Source: Fratercula arctica
Taxonomy: Eukaryota; Chordata; Aves; Charadriiformes; Alcidae
Direction of reading: 5' to 3'
NCBI GenBank assembly: GCA_947846985.1
Contig: CANTUZ010000003.1
Coordinates: 58,104,096 to 58,168,095, forward strand
DNA length: 64,000 nucleotides
Of the stretch, positions 38,822 through 51,667 are shown in pieces. The notes below the pieces were generated by a model. The model was not told where the DNA came from. It ran no database searches and worked only from the letters and a program-made list of their open reading frames with translations. Each line of letters starts with the position of its first letter. Positions within the stretch are counted from its first letter, which is position 1. The translations under genes and the position numbers were made by a program.

Positions 38822-41800
38822 GTAGGAATCATCCCATAGTGTTGTTCATCAAGATTCCTGTGAATGTTTTCCTTCTCCACTTTCATATGAACTAATCAAG
38901 TAATAACTAACTGGATACAGCTGACACTCTGGGTGGAATGACTTGTTTATTAACAGTAAAGAAAAAAATCCCAAGGCTCTTTTTAATGTATGTTTCACAC
39001 AGTATAATAGTTATTGCTCATGGATTCTAAAAAAAGAGAGGCTTTTCTACACTGTTGATTTATTGAATATACTGGCATTTTGACTTGTACTGTTGACACC
39101 TGCTGTATTTTGAACTGGAATATTGAAGTATCATGGACTTGCTCTGGTTCATCGTTTTCCAGCTAATTGTTATTTTGTATGGCACTTTCTTCATACTCTG
39201 TTTCCTTCTTTGCCTGTACACTGCGGTTTTGCATAGACTAATGTGTTTTCAAAAGCAAAGATGAACAAAGAGGAGTTTCTAGGGGAGAAGTGTGTTGAAG
39301 GAAGAGCAGGAGGACACTGAACTCCAATGATCAAAAAATGACAACTGGATTGTTACAACAAAAGCTTTTAAACATCTTTGAAACTGTGCCAATAGTTTTT
39401 ACTTTGTTTTTTGCTGGTAGCATTGGCTATCATAATGGAAGATAGGATTTCCAGTGCCAAGAAGAAAAGAATAACTGGAAAGAGATCTTTTTCCAAAGGC
39501 AAGCATCTTACATATGTGCCTATTTCTGAATTGTTGTCCACATATCTTCATATTATGTGGGTTATAAGACTTTGTCAAAGAAGCCATGAGTTATGGACAC
39601 CCTCCCTCTGCCAAAAAAGAGGCGACCAGAAGGCCTTCTGACATAATTCAGCCTTTCTTTTGAACAAAAGAAAAAAAGACTCACTCTTCCCAGACAGATT
39701 AGTTTTAGTGTCACTGATAAACTGGTTTAAAAATTTTGCTGTAATTCCTAAGCTGGTTTTAGTTACTATTTTGAGGATTAAATAGAAGATTTGTTAGTCT
39801 CCTTCATGAGAAAATGTATTAGAGACACAGCATTAACTCTGAGTCTTCTGTGAGGTACAGTTGTGCAGAACAAGGCAATGCTCTATGCAAATTTTACTCA
39901 AAAAAAGAAAAAAAACGTAACTCTGAAAAGACAAAAGGCGCTTAAAAAAAAAAGAGAAAACAAATCTTAGAAATAGCATGGTCTTTCAGGGGTTACTAAA
40001 CTTTCTGATTCTGTCAAGGCTTCTTATTTGTGAGGATCATTAACCCACAATAAGTCACTGGCATTAAATTATCTTAACATTATAAGAATTATACCTGTAT
40101 TGTAAGAAGACACTATCATTATTGCTAGATATTAATGGGAAAATCTTGTGCCAGTTTGATAGAAAATTGACTAAATTTATCTCTAGAAATGGAGAAATCA
40201 GTTATGGTATTACTTTAAGTCAAACAGGTAGCTGTTACAATTTTAGAGTGTAATATCTGTAATGACTTAAATTCTTCAAGAATTTGAACTTCTTATATCC
40301 TAGAACATCACACTACTTGAGCTGGGAAAGGCTTGAGCTCTTTAACAGTTATCAGAGTCACTTGGAAATGTGCAGGTTTTCATTCCTGAAAGTGATCGCT
40401 CAGAAAAAGCTTGAAAAATGTAATGCGTCAGGTTTGGTATGGAGGAATATCTTTAAGACTGTGATGTCATTTTTCTCAGGGTATTATTCTTGGTCTGTAT
40501 CCAGGACCAATTGGCTTCTCTTGGCAGCTGGCTATCAGCATTAGAATTTCTCCCTTGAGTTTTGTTGCAAACTGTTAAAGACCTACTTAGTTTCCTGGTC
40601 TCTCTAGGACTATTTTCTCTTCCCTATTTAAAATCTTGTGTTCTTTCCTGGGTTGTTTGAAGCATAAGAAATTATAAATTAATTTCCTGCTGGCAAAATG
40701 CATTGGGACATAACTTTGCCTCTGATTTGTTCTTGTTTCACATTTCTCTCTTTCCGTCTTCTAAGGTCAACATTTTTGTTCTTCTCAGTAGACTCTGAGA
40801 AGATCTTTCAGGTTCCTGTCTCTCCTGTCTCATAAAGGAGCAAACAACAAAACTGATTTCCCTATTTCACAGTTAAGATCTCAGTCTCATCCACGTAACA
40901 GACTTACTTTCTTTTCTACCAAAATTAATTCATCTTTACTGCTAGCTTAGTTGTTTTCAGCCCTTCTCTTCAGTTACCAGATTTCCTGTTCTGATTTAAA
41001 TTTAGACAGAAATAATGAAGTAAGACTTCATCGTTCTATTTAAACTCTTTTTCCCATGAAGTGACCCCTATTACTTTTCCAGGCTTTGCAGTGTCTGTTT
41101 CTCTCAACTTTCTTCCCAGTACACGACCTTAGATTCTGAAGAAGTACTTTAGGAACAGGAGCACTGGGAACACCATCCATTCGCTTTTTCTCCCCTGAAA
41201 AGGACTGCGGAAGCTTCTTGAGTGAAAGGCAGTGGAGTACACTTTATGGCAGAAGTAAAACAAAGCATGCGGCATTCCGTTGTTTGATTATTTTTTGTTT
41301 GGTTGGTTGGTTTTTTTTTTTTAGAGGAGGAATCTCTGCAAGATTCTCTAGAATCCCCCTTGCTAGAAGTTCAGGTGCAAACATCAAAATTTCCTTTCCT
41401 TTTGGCTCAAGCCCAGGACTCCAGTGGAAACAAAACAGTAGAGGGAAAGTCTTTATGGAAGAAAGTGTTTCCTTTTTACCTGCTGTCTTCACTGACAAAG
41501 GTTAGACAAATAACGGAATATGATTCAGTCTTCCTTTCTGGAAGTTTGCATAGCTTTTGGGAAAAAGGCAGAAGCATAAAATGAAAAATGCTTTCTTGGA
41601 GCTGAGGCAGGTGGACCACAAAGGACTGGCAAGTTTGAAGGGGATGCATCTAGTACTGCAGCTTATATTATTATGGTTTCAGATAATGACAGGCAAAGCG
41701 AAATTCCGTGACTTAAGACCATGTGTAGATCATAGTCGTAGTTCATAAATACTTTTTAAATGGCAGAGCTTTAGCCATTTAGATATCATCAGAGATAATT

Positions 41801-44800
41801 ACACTATTTTAGCAAGTTTAACACTTCTGAGTACAGGAAATAACTTCTTAGAAATCTGAAGTGTGTTCCAGTACACCTTTATGGTGTGTCTCCATGGATT
41901 TTATTCCAGAATGCATTACATCTTCTTATCTCTACGTTGAATATTAGCGCCTAGATATTATACTACTTATCCGTATTGCGTGCTAAAATGTCTCTCCTGC
42001 TTATTGATATTAAGGGAGGATTTTAATGAGCATCTTCTCTCACACTTTTCTTCTCTTGTTCCTTCCCTTCCCTCTTTCCTTTCCTTCTGTTTCCTTCCTT
42101 CAAATATTTTACTCAGTGACTTGTGTCTTTCTAAATAGAATTCTTGTGCCTCACCCAACTAGCCTTTTGTCATGCTTTAAATCTCTGTAGGTTGCTTAGT
42201 ATTATATTTTTGCTTTCATTTATTTTAATATATCTCTTAGCATAGCATCATTTTTGCATTTAAACTCAAAATAAATATCAGGTTAAGTTTAAACTTGCCA
42301 GACACTTGTTTTCAGTGCAATACATTACCTCTTATTCAGGATACCATTTCTGGGGCACTATTTTTGTATATAACAGCTTTTGTGGTGATTTTGCCTTTGA
42401 GACTCTGAATATTTCATATAGGAGCTACCCTACTCATGCTAGTGACTCAGTTTGTCACAGTCTCAGGCAGTCAGGGTTGTTGCTATAATCAGTGCTTCAT
42501 AGATCCATACTGTGATTTTATTTTTTTCTGGATCTTTATAAGAGTTTTTTCTCCTGTTCTCTCCTTAGTATCTCCCTTCTGTTACTAAGAGCTGAAGTTG
42601 TCTTTACTTTTTTGAAAGGCTGGGAGCATGTATAATTTTTTTTTTCCTGGTACATTTCCAGTGTTCTTAATCTCTTTTCCAATATAATTTGAAATTAACC
42701 TGGTAAATTCATTAGCCAGTTTCTTAATAACCTTAGCCACGTGACAAACATGGTCACTTTGAGCTCACGATCTGTACATCTGATATTTCCAAAGTATTTC
42801 CCTATTTCATTTTATGACTGATTGTTTTTACAAGCTCTTCATTAGTTAGATTGCCCAAGTGTCTCTCTTCTTATTCTTAAGAAATTTTTTTTGCGTGAAA
42901 CACAGTATCTGACCCATTATGAAATCATCATTTTCTCTGTATTTTATTCTTTTTTCCTCTTTCATTTTAAGGTTTATTTTCTTTTTATTCTGAAAAAAGT
43001 TCTTATTTCATCATAAACTCATCAACTAATGTTACCTGGATCTGCACTTCTGTAGTACTTAGCTTTCTCTTCAAAGCCTGAGTTGATTCTTGGATTTTGT
43101 TACAGGGTATTTTATTCTTTGGTAATCCATTATAAAGAAATACAGTATCTGTCTCACTCCATGCACTTTCTTTAGAGGCATCAGTTTGGTTGATTTTTAC
43201 TATGATGTCTCTAGGAATTCTCCAATGCCTTATAAAGTGATAGATTTTTACTTCTATCTGCCTCTGTGTCAGGACAGGTTTATTTCTTTGTTTTTAAGAA
43301 ATTCTCTTGTATTCCTGCATTCCTAGGCATTTCTTCTTCAGTGCTTAGGCAGTTCCTTATGTGCCAAATTTCCTTATTTCCAGTTCTCCCTTTCCTTTCC
43401 TGGATGCAAATTCTTTAGTTAGGGTGTTTGTTTTCTTATTTATATGTACTACTGAAAATTGTAGGAACCGTAATAGGCATGTGCAACAGTCGTTGGAAAG
43501 TCCTCTCCCAAATGTTCACATCAGTATTTCTAGCACTGATCTGGAAACAGGAATCTAGCTGATCCAGGGAACATTAGTTCTCAACAATTTTTCCTTTGCT
43601 TTTCATATTCTCGTTATTAGGAGTAAGTATTTCTATCATGCCAGTAAAAGGATCAGCAAGGATAGGAGCCCTGCTTTGAAGGGAGTTAGACAAGTGTGTT
43701 TCCTTGTATATTTACTGTCAGACTCCACAAATATAATTTATCATTGCCCAAAACAGAACTTAGGGCTCTTATCGAGTCAACATTACTACAGTCAAGGTTG
43801 ATAGAGGTTTTTCATGAAAGCATTTTACTTCACAGCTAGAATGGGCTAAGGACACATACAGTAAATCAACTTCAGCATTTTGCTTTGGGTTGAGGTATGC
43901 TTTAGAAGCAATCCTTTTGATTGTGCATATTTACTGCATTTTTGTTCACGTTGCAGAGCAGTATCAGAGCACATGAACTAGACTTCTTTCAGAAGGTGGG
44001 CTCCCAGAATGTACCCAACGTGCTTTAACCATTCACGGACGTTCAGTCCATAAGAACAAACAGTAGCTAGACTGAAGTAAAATCCCTGGAAGAGGGATTC
44101 TGAAGCCCTTTGGCTTCAGGAGCGTTTCTCTTCACAGATCTGCTCCTGGTGCACTGTACTAGTTGCTGGCGGAGCCATTGACTTGTGGTGGGTTTTGTGG
44201 CTCAGTTGTTGCACAGTATCTGCAATACCATGATTTTGAATGTGAAATCCTACAGCTGTTGGGGATAGTTATACAGCTCCATCCCTCTACTCCTTACCCA
44301 CCTACTGTATCCATCTGGTGTGGTATCTCAGCATCCTTTCTGTTACTTCATAGCACTGTCATTCAGTGCTGTCAGCCTCCTCCAAACTTTTTGGTGTTTG
44401 TACTGTATTCAGAGATGCTGAGATAATTCAACCTTCTTTTCTCCGTCTTCTGAGAACTGTAATTCTTTAATGTTACTAGTGTTTAGAAAATTTTTAACAA
44501 AGTTAATTTAAAATTCAAAATAAATAATCTCTGGCTTTGGCACTAGAAATGTGAACAATGTATTGCCATGTACATCATCTATGTGAACATGTATATTTTG
44601 TGTAGCTTAGAAAAAAATCAGATTCTCTTCAGGGAAAAAAAAAATGAAAAATACTGTTTCCTTAGTTGTTTGTATTTATTATTTGTGAAATAAACACAGA
44701 ATTTTAGGTTTTGTCTAATTTGCTTTAATTTGTGCCCTTTGATGTGAAAATAAATACAGAGATGGCTAAAAAATTCTGTGCACATATATAATTGAATTTC

Positions 44801-47800
44801 TGTACTTGTAGAACTTATTAAACTTGTTTTGCCTTCAGAATCTGCTGTTCCTCTGAAACAGTGGAAATTTTAAGTGGAAAATAAAATCAGTAGATCTGAA
44901 GTAAGAAGGTACTGATAGAATAATTTCTACAGTAGATTTTTAGCTATTTAGATTCCAGTGCTTGGCTTGCTTTTTGTTACAGTCATAGGCTTTTTTATTT
45001 CATTTGAAATGCTGGCCTTGAATAATTCATGTGATTAATAGCCATTTAGACTTTTGGCCCTAAATTTCATTTGGTTAAGAGTGAAATACGGAATCAAGGA
45101 AAAACCTCCATGCCCACCCTATAAACGGATCTGATTTCCTTGTATAGTTTTGTGTTGGCTGTTGGTAGACTCAAGAATAGTCTACCTGTATGGTATGTGT
45201 TGTTTTTATCAGATGTTTTGAGAACTTCGTTGAACACATCTACCTTTTCTAGTATTAACCCCACTCTAGTCACTTCTGAAAGCTGTTTATAGCCTGAATT
45301 TTCCTAAGATATTTCATGTTGATCACTGTTTAATAGGACAAAAAAAAAAAGAAAACCTGAAATGCATCTGAATAAGAGGGAAAGGCTTTAGGGAAGTGAC
45401 AAGTGCATGGAAAATGAAGAAGAGATAGACGGCACCTGAAAAAGTTTTATAATGCTCGGTTTAATGGAGCTTTATGAGGCTACTTTATCTTTTTTATATT
45501 GATTCAGTTGAAATGCACTAGAGTTTGGTAAGAAGAAAATGAGTTCAGACTATACAATGAGTTCAAGTAAATTACCTTCAGCTAATTTAAAACTGTGTTC
45601 TTGTAGTGCCTGGAACACATTAAGGATTTCCTTTTGAAGATCAGTGCTGAAGCTTCACTAAAGCAATCAGTCAGCTGCTAACATTATTTGTTTTCAAGGT
45701 ACCCCAGTGGTTATAGGCATTCCTTTGTTATTTAACATGCTCTTTGGCTGCTGCTTTTCAGAGAAGATGGATTTTGTTCATCTTTTTGAAGTTTGAAAAT
45801 TCAGTTAACAGATTTTTAAGGTCTGCATAGTAAGGTTGGTTGAAGGGCTACAGTTTAATTGAAATAAACAGGCGTGAATTACAGTGTGTTAATCAAGAAT
45901 GAGTTATTCACACTGAATTACTGATTGAAAGCTTGACTTTAAAAGATGCTGACAGTTTTCTTCTTAGTAAAGTACTTATGCAAGGTTTTGGCTTTAAGCC
46001 TGTGAGTAATCCCTGTGAAATGATATGGGACCGCTTCAGTTCTTTGGCTGGGGCTGTTCATCATTTTGTGGGGGGGAAAAAAATGATCGCAACATATATG
46101 AACTCAATTTATGTAAGAGGAAGTTATCTTTCTGACAGCGTAAGTGTTGGAAAATACATTAGTGAGTACGGATCAGACTTCTGCCCGTCAAAAAGTAGTT
46201 GGTCTGGGAGTCCTAAACGACTTAGACGTGTTTAAAATATTACCTATCTACTGTGACCAAGCGGTCTGCTTGCCCACTGAGTGAGTGTAATGTGTGTGCA
46301 CCCATCATTCAGTGGTGGAACTGGAGGACCTGAAAATATCAGAGGAAGCATTCACAGTGATGGGTTTTGTCATACAGGAAAGGAAGCAAAAGTATTTCCA
46401 TAAGTTTGTGTAGAGTATATCACAGTGGCTTATTAAACTCAAACGGGCATTTTCGGGAATTGCTGGAATGTTACTAGCAATGGTTGTGACCAGGAATATC
46501 TTGAACAGCTGTTGGATTTGTAACGTCTTTCAGTAATTTGATATAGATCAAAAAGTCAGTCATAAAGCGGAATGTATTGCTTTAACAGAATCCTTGACAT
46601 AATAACAGTGAATAGGCCTGTCTTACCTGTGGATATATTTTTCTATTCTGCTTGTGTGCTTCCATGTTTTCCTTGCTGCATTGGATTTATAGTTGTTTTC
46701 GTTGACTCTAGTGTTTCTCTTGCACAGCAGAACAGTAGTATGGCAAGTGAATCTAACAGGATTTAAAAAATCTGCAGATGTTATAACTGATCAGACTATG
46801 AATTAAATATATATTGTCCTTGGAAGCTCTCAAAAATCATGTCAGTTTGTGCTAAAGAAATTTAACTTGGCAGTAGGTGTACTACCCGCTTAGCTAGCTG
46901 GGCATTATTGAGACACCTATCTGTCTTCTCAAGGAATGAATGATAATTTTGTATAAACAATTTGCAGGAATGATGCAGAGCCAAAAGCGTTCCTGGTAAT
47001 ACTCACTGAGCTTAATTGGATTTATATGATGATGAATTTGGCATGTTATTGTGAAAGTGCTTGCCAGAAAACTTGTGTTTTGTACCTTGATTCTTCACAT
47101 TGTCAAGATTAAATTAGTCAATAAACAGTCTAAAAATCATGAAAGTTCATATCAAATTAATGCATCTGCAGTGCTGCCTAATTTCTTCACTCCTCTAGAG
47201 TATTGAGTACAGTGTAGTATATTCTCTAGAGTGTATATATAATGTATTATATTGGGGGGGTGGGGTGGGGTGTGGAATTTTTGGTCATAGAGGCTGTATT
47301 GCCAGCTATATCTTTATAAAACCACCTACATCAAAGGAATTCTTGTTCTGGAAAACTTCTGTAGCACCTTAATTCCTACATGTGAAGACCAATTTAAAAA
47401 AAGACCTAGTGTTTTTGAACTTGGAAAGATCCTTGGATTATGCCTTTGGGCCTCTCTCTGAACTGCTGGCTACTCTAGAGTAAAATGAGTAGTGGGGAAG
47501 TGATTCACCTCACCTGGGGTTGGAAAGGTTTTGAGGTGCCCGATGGAGTTAGTTACACATGGACTGTGCAGCTAGACTTTCCAAATGGTCTTGAACAAGA
47601 ATAAGCAACACATTTGAATTACAGCACTCACAAAATACTGTTTTAAAGGTTTCCAAAAACCTTTAAGTGAACACTGTAAATGTTTATCATAATTTACTTT
47701 GATAGTAAACCAACACACTGGCTCAGTAATGCATGCTTTTTTCTTCTTTTTTTTTTTTTTTGGGCAGCATGCAATGGGATTTTTGGGTGGCTAACCATGG

Positions 47801-47927
47801 AATGACACTAATGGCTTTCTTTTTTTCTCTTCACATCCCATTCTTTTCCATACCTTTTTGTCCATATTCTCCCCTTTTTCTCTGTTTTGTTTGCCTTATA
47901 TGATTTTGACACCCTTCCATTCTACAG
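38822..47927 (+). other. ZDHHC14: ZDHHC14 last intron
   Basis: A 9,106-bp GT-AG intron (donor GTAGGA, acceptor TTCTACAG). The 40.6-43.6 kb part is pyrimidine-rich on the + strand (many CTTT/TTCC runs). A G-quadruplex-capable tract lies at 47254-47275 and a T-run near 47746-47761. The ORFs at 41218-41584 and 45933-46235 have no recognisable domains. No mobile element of useful length was recognised. Confidence 0.88.
47254..47275 (+). promoter_or_regulatory. G-quadruplex-forming motif in the last intron
   Basis: G7-T-G4-T-G4-TGTGG. The first tract can be split as GGG-G-GGG, so the run satisfies the four-tract G3+N1-7 rule. It is on the transcribed-RNA sense strand, about 650 nt before the last acceptor. 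Formation and function are not shown. Confidence 0.6.
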
Positions 47928-48329
47928 TGTGACCAAGATCAGTGCATTCAGAGCACTAAATTCGTTTTGCAGGCCGCTGCCACCCCCCTACTACAGAGTG
48001 AGCCAAGCATAACTAGCGAAGAGCTACCTTTGCCAGGAAAGACTACCATCAGTGGGCCTTGTGCAACTCTAACTCTAGGGCAACCAACACCACCATCTTC
48101 TATGCCAAATCTCACATCAGATACAGGTTTGACAGACATGATACCTTTAAAAGAGGAACACGAAGGTCATCAGTTTCTCACTCCTGAAGAAGCTCCGTCA
48201 CCCCCTGGGATGCTGCCAAGCGGAAGTCCTATTACACACAGCCATACAATGCACGTCCTGAGTCTAGCCAGCCAGGATTCATTGCATGAAGACTCAGTAC
48301 GTGGTCTCGTGAAGCTTAGCTCAGTTTGA
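47928..48329 (+). CDS. ZDHHC14: ZDHHC14 terminal coding exon: C-terminal tail with PDZ ligand
   Basis: This 402-bp segment encodes 133 residues and a TGA stop at 48327-48329. It begins CDQDQCIQSTKFVLQAAATP, contains the conserved block GHQFLTPEEAPSPP, and ends LASQDSLHEDSVRGLVKLSSV minus its first residue at the window's stop. The middle is Pro/Ser/Thr-rich and likely disordered. The last four residues LSSV fit a class I PDZ ligand (S/T-x-hydrophobic end); in mammals this end of ZDHHC14 is reported to bind PSD-93 in neurons and to support Kv1 channel palmitoylation. The acceptor is TTCTACAG. A second acceptor-like TTCGTTTTGCAG lies 45 bp inside the exon (exon start would be 47973) and would remove 15 residues in frame. 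Confidence 0.96.
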   Translation, partial: CDQDQCIQSTKFVLQAAATPLLQSEPSITSEELPLPGKTTISGPCATLTLGQPTPPSSMPNLTSDTGLTDMIPLKEEHEGHQFLTPEEAPSPPGMLPSGSPITHSHTMHVLSLASQDSLHEDSVRGLVKLSSV

Positions 48330-49185
48330 ACAGCTTTCTTTGAACACTGCACCGTTTCTTGGTGTCTGTACAAATCTCTACTTAACAGGAATGACGCTGC
48401 AGTACCACTGTAAGACTTCGTAACATGCCTATAATGGAAACTTTATCGCGTAATGGAGTCTACTAAACAGACAAGTTATTTTTTCAACGGAGCCATGGCA
48501 TTTTTTTGACCAGGTTGTTAATGGTTGTGCTTTGAATGGTGACTGCATTTTATTTTTAAGCAAAACCAGAAATGGTTAATAATCTTGTTTCCTGAAGCTT
48601 GGGTACAGCAAGTTGGAAGTCAGCCTGTAACAAACACCATGTACAGTACAAAAGAGAGGGATTCTTGGATGTAAGTGTCATGCTCTGTGTTCTATGCTCT
48701 TGTAATACACACTTGTTAAGGCTTACCACACTTGTGGCCAGAATGATCTGCACTTACCTGTTATGCTACTAATATTTGAGATAGAAAATTACCATTCCAT
48801 TTGTTAATACAAAAAAAAAAAAGACTGCAGATATGGATTTGCATGCCACGCTACAGTATGTGTTACAGTGGTGTTGGTCTTAAGAGAAAGTGCTGCTTTT
48901 TTATTTGTGACTTTCAAAGTGCTGTTTCATTTAAAGACAGTGCAACAAACAAATTAATGGACTGTATTATTTTTTCAATTTATTAAAGTTTATTTTAAAT
49001 TAATCAGTGGTGCCTAGAAGATGGAGAATTACTGATTTGATCATGTTGCATATCATTTAACCTTCTGTTTAAGTGTTTAGAGTGAGGTATTGTGTTGTGC
49101 CATACCACGAGATTCTTCCACTCCCTAATGTGATACAATTACCTGTGGACCTCCAATAAAATGACATCCTCTATTTCTTGGACAT
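48330..49185 (+). other. ZDHHC14: ZDHHC14 minimal 3' UTR
   Basis: AT-rich sequence after the stop codon, without repeats. It contains ATTAAA at 48982-48987 and AATAAA at 49155-49160, the latter followed by a T/GT-rich stretch, so cleavage near 49175-49185 is plausible. Longer forms could use AATAAA at 49610, 51014 or 51662. The true end needs transcript data. Confidence 0.7.
49155..49160 (+). terminator. ZDHHC14: Poly(A) signal AATAAA (proximal)
   Basis: A canonical hexamer about 826 nt after the stop codon, with TTTCTTGG and TGTGT-containing sequence 20-35 nt downstream that fits a GU-rich element. Confidence 0.6.
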
Positions 49186-49609
49186 GTGTACAGTTATCCT
49201 TGCACAGTTTTCCTGGGGAAAGTTGGGGAAATCATGACTTGTTGACATAGTTTGTAAAGATTTGACTGGAATATGTTTACATAATGAAACCAGAGCTATG
49301 GTAACAATTAGGATTGCTTCAGCGTCGATTCTTTTGTTTGAGATGTGTATTTATTTCCATAAAAAGTCTTTATTTGGAAACAGTAGAGTTAGCATATGCT
49401 TGGACTGTAATTCTATGTTCCTTATCATATGGATAAAGGGTGAGGGGCTTAAGATTCAAGGCAAAGACAGACAGCTTAGTGAAGTAATCTTAAATGGTTA
49501 ACAATAGACTGTAGCTGCCCCCAGTCATCATCCTTCATTTGTATTTGTCTTTTAGTATTTTAAATGGCAAACTTGATTTCACAGAGTTCTTCTGGGCTTT
49601 TTTTTTATT

Positions 49610-49615
49610 AATAAA
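49610..49615 (+). terminator. ZDHHC14: Possible distal poly(A) signal AATAAA
   Basis: A canonical hexamer. The sequence 15-50 nt downstream is TTTTTTATAACTG and TTTTTTTGTGA, a good downstream element. Its use is not shown. Confidence 0.4.
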
Positions 49616-51013
49616 GCACAACAAGAAGGTTAAAGAGTTTTTTATAACTGTTTTTTTGTGATAGCTGAAGAGAACCTTAGTTAAGATAAGAAAGTTTAAT
49701 AGCTTTAATACTGTATTTACTATGCTTTTCAGGATGTGGAACCTGGATTCTTCTTTTCTCAGGACAACTTAAGTGCAGAATGTGCTTTATCTGGTGCTTC
49801 TATGGCATGAAAGCGTTCACCAGTTAAGAAATGTAACAGTTCTGTACTGTTCACCATGGTCGTTCACTGACACCAAGCTAAAAAATCTTTTTGGTTTTAC
49901 TTTCATTGTTGAAATTGAGGACAATCAGCCTGGAGAAAATCAGTCACCCATGCTATTGAAGCTTCAGACAAGATTCTGACAAAACCCCTACTCCTCTAAG
50001 ATTTCATAGACAATCCGCTTCTATAATTGATGATGCTAGCTTTGACCTAATCCAGTGTGTAGAATATAGCAACACTTTCTGTCTGTAAGTGCCGTATTGG
50101 GTCCACCAAAGAACCTCTGGCAGATAAGTCTGTCCCAGCTATTGGAGCCACCCTCCCAGCATTTCCCTGAAGCTGGGACAGTCTCGAGTTCTTTCCACCA
50201 GCCAAAGTGTAGTGACTGATGTGTCCCAGTTGGCTGGTCTCCCAGTAAGTCCCAGGTATCGTCACTTATTTCTGTGTCTGCTTTTGAAGAAGAGTCAGTG
50301 ATGCTCATCTTCTTGATTTCATCTTTCCCTGATGTGGCTTCTCATGTATGAAGCTGTGAACATCTGCATTAAAGCAGGTAATGGATTGAGGGCTGGAGAT
50401 ACTGGTCTCATAGACCTGGGTTAAAGAATCCCAGCTTTGAGTTTGTAGACCAGTACTTGACTGAATCATTGTCTCCTAAGTGTCTGTGGGCAGTTAATTA
50501 TGAATGCATTACTCAGTACATAGAAGGGCAAATCAAATATTTTTAATGTGGTATCAAAAATTTCTTCTTGTAGCAGCAATGGTGAGGATCACTATTTTAA
50601 GGAAATTGTTATTTTAAGTCTCCCTGAAATACCTGAGGGGTTTTATGCTTCCAAGAATACCAACTTCGGGACAACATTTGTATGTCGTTGCCACCGGGGA
50701 GTAGTGCAGAAAGCTGCACTTCAGCTCTGTGCACACAATAAAATTAGTGTCAGTTTTTACATGAAACAAAGGGAGAAGGACAGGATTAGAGTCTTTATGC
50801 TGTATCCCTATCCCTTGTGCTCATGCTTTTCACCATCATTTTTTGAACCGTCTCTTTTGTTTGTAAGTGAGGTGTAAGAATTACCTAACAAACTGGAAAC
50901 AGATTTGCTACTTCAGACAGATGTCCTAGTTATGTACTTGTTCAGGTGACTTTTTCTTTTGGTTTTTAAGCTGACGGCCCATGCTACCTGTGTTTTTAAG
51001 TTTGGTATTTGAG

Positions 51014-51019
51014 AATAAA
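51014..51019 (+). terminator. ZDHHC14: Possible distal poly(A) signal AATAAA
   Basis: A canonical hexamer followed by TTTGTCTGTCTATATATT, a GU-rich-like stretch. If used, the 3' UTR would be about 2.7 kb. Confidence 0.4.
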
Positions 51020-51661
51020 TGAAATACTTTGAATTTGTCTGTCTATATATTTATATCACCCTTATTTTAAGTCTGTTTTCCTTCCCATCTTGGTCTTTTT
51101 GAAGTGGTGACATCTCTAACCTCCCTGACACGACTGCCCTGTGAGGACATCTGCTGGAAGATTTCAGAACTAAGTCTATTAACCCATATAGTGTGGTAAT
51201 GGCAGTCTTTGATTGACAGCAGGCACTGATTTAGCAGCAGATTGATCGAAGAGATGCCTCTGAAAGGGTTTTTGATCCTCCAAAACCTCCATCACTGCTG
51301 TCTTCAATCTTGGGTGCTCCCTTCATTGGAACTTGTATCTACAGCTGGAATGAGTCAGCAAAGTGACTATTCATCACCTACTCCACAGATTTTATTTTTT
51401 TTCTTTATTTTACTTTGATTTTTTTGAACTATGATTACAGAGCATGCACACTAGGGATTCAAAATCAGTCAAACTAGTCAATACTGCACAGGTTTTTTCT
51501 GTTGTTTTTCTTTGACAATTCATATACTAATATTAAATAGTTCTTTCCATGTTTGTCTGATTTGTAAATGTATTATTGAAGTGAAACTTGATATTTTCAG
51601 AAAAGTAAATATCTTTTATTAAAAATCTAAAATTGTTGTGTAAAAACTGATTAGTTTATCT

Positions 51662-51667
51662 AATAAA
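51662..51667 (+). terminator. ZDHHC14: Possible distal poly(A) signal AATAAA
   Basis: A canonical hexamer in very AT-rich DNA, followed by GTTTATTCTGCTTTGGTT. It could mark the longest 3' UTR (about 3.3 kb) or be chance. Confidence 0.3.

Larger units (their letters stand above)
1..49185 (+). other. ZDHHC14: ZDHHC14 gene, 3' part (span with introns and minimal 3' UTR)
   Basis: Seven exons on the + strand join in one reading frame into a protein that I recognise as ZDHHC14, a Golgi/ER-type multipass membrane enzyme that transfers palmitate from palmitoyl-CoA to cysteines of target proteins. Exon boundaries were placed from acceptor and donor dinucleotides, phase continuity and remembered similarity to human ZDHHC14. 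All seven exons fit without a frameshift or internal stop, so the gene looks intact. The close paralogues ZDHHC18 and ZDHHC9 are less likely: the stretch SQQTGFLNALKDSPA and the C-terminus ending GLVKLSSV are those I associate with ZDHHC14. The promoter, start codon and first two membrane spans are outside the window. The 3' limit is set by a poly(A) signal at 49155 and may lie further downstream. Confidence 0.95.

Noticed and set aside
45933..46235. 100-codon + strand frame in the last intron
   Set aside because: No flanking splice signals in the right phase and no recognisable domain.
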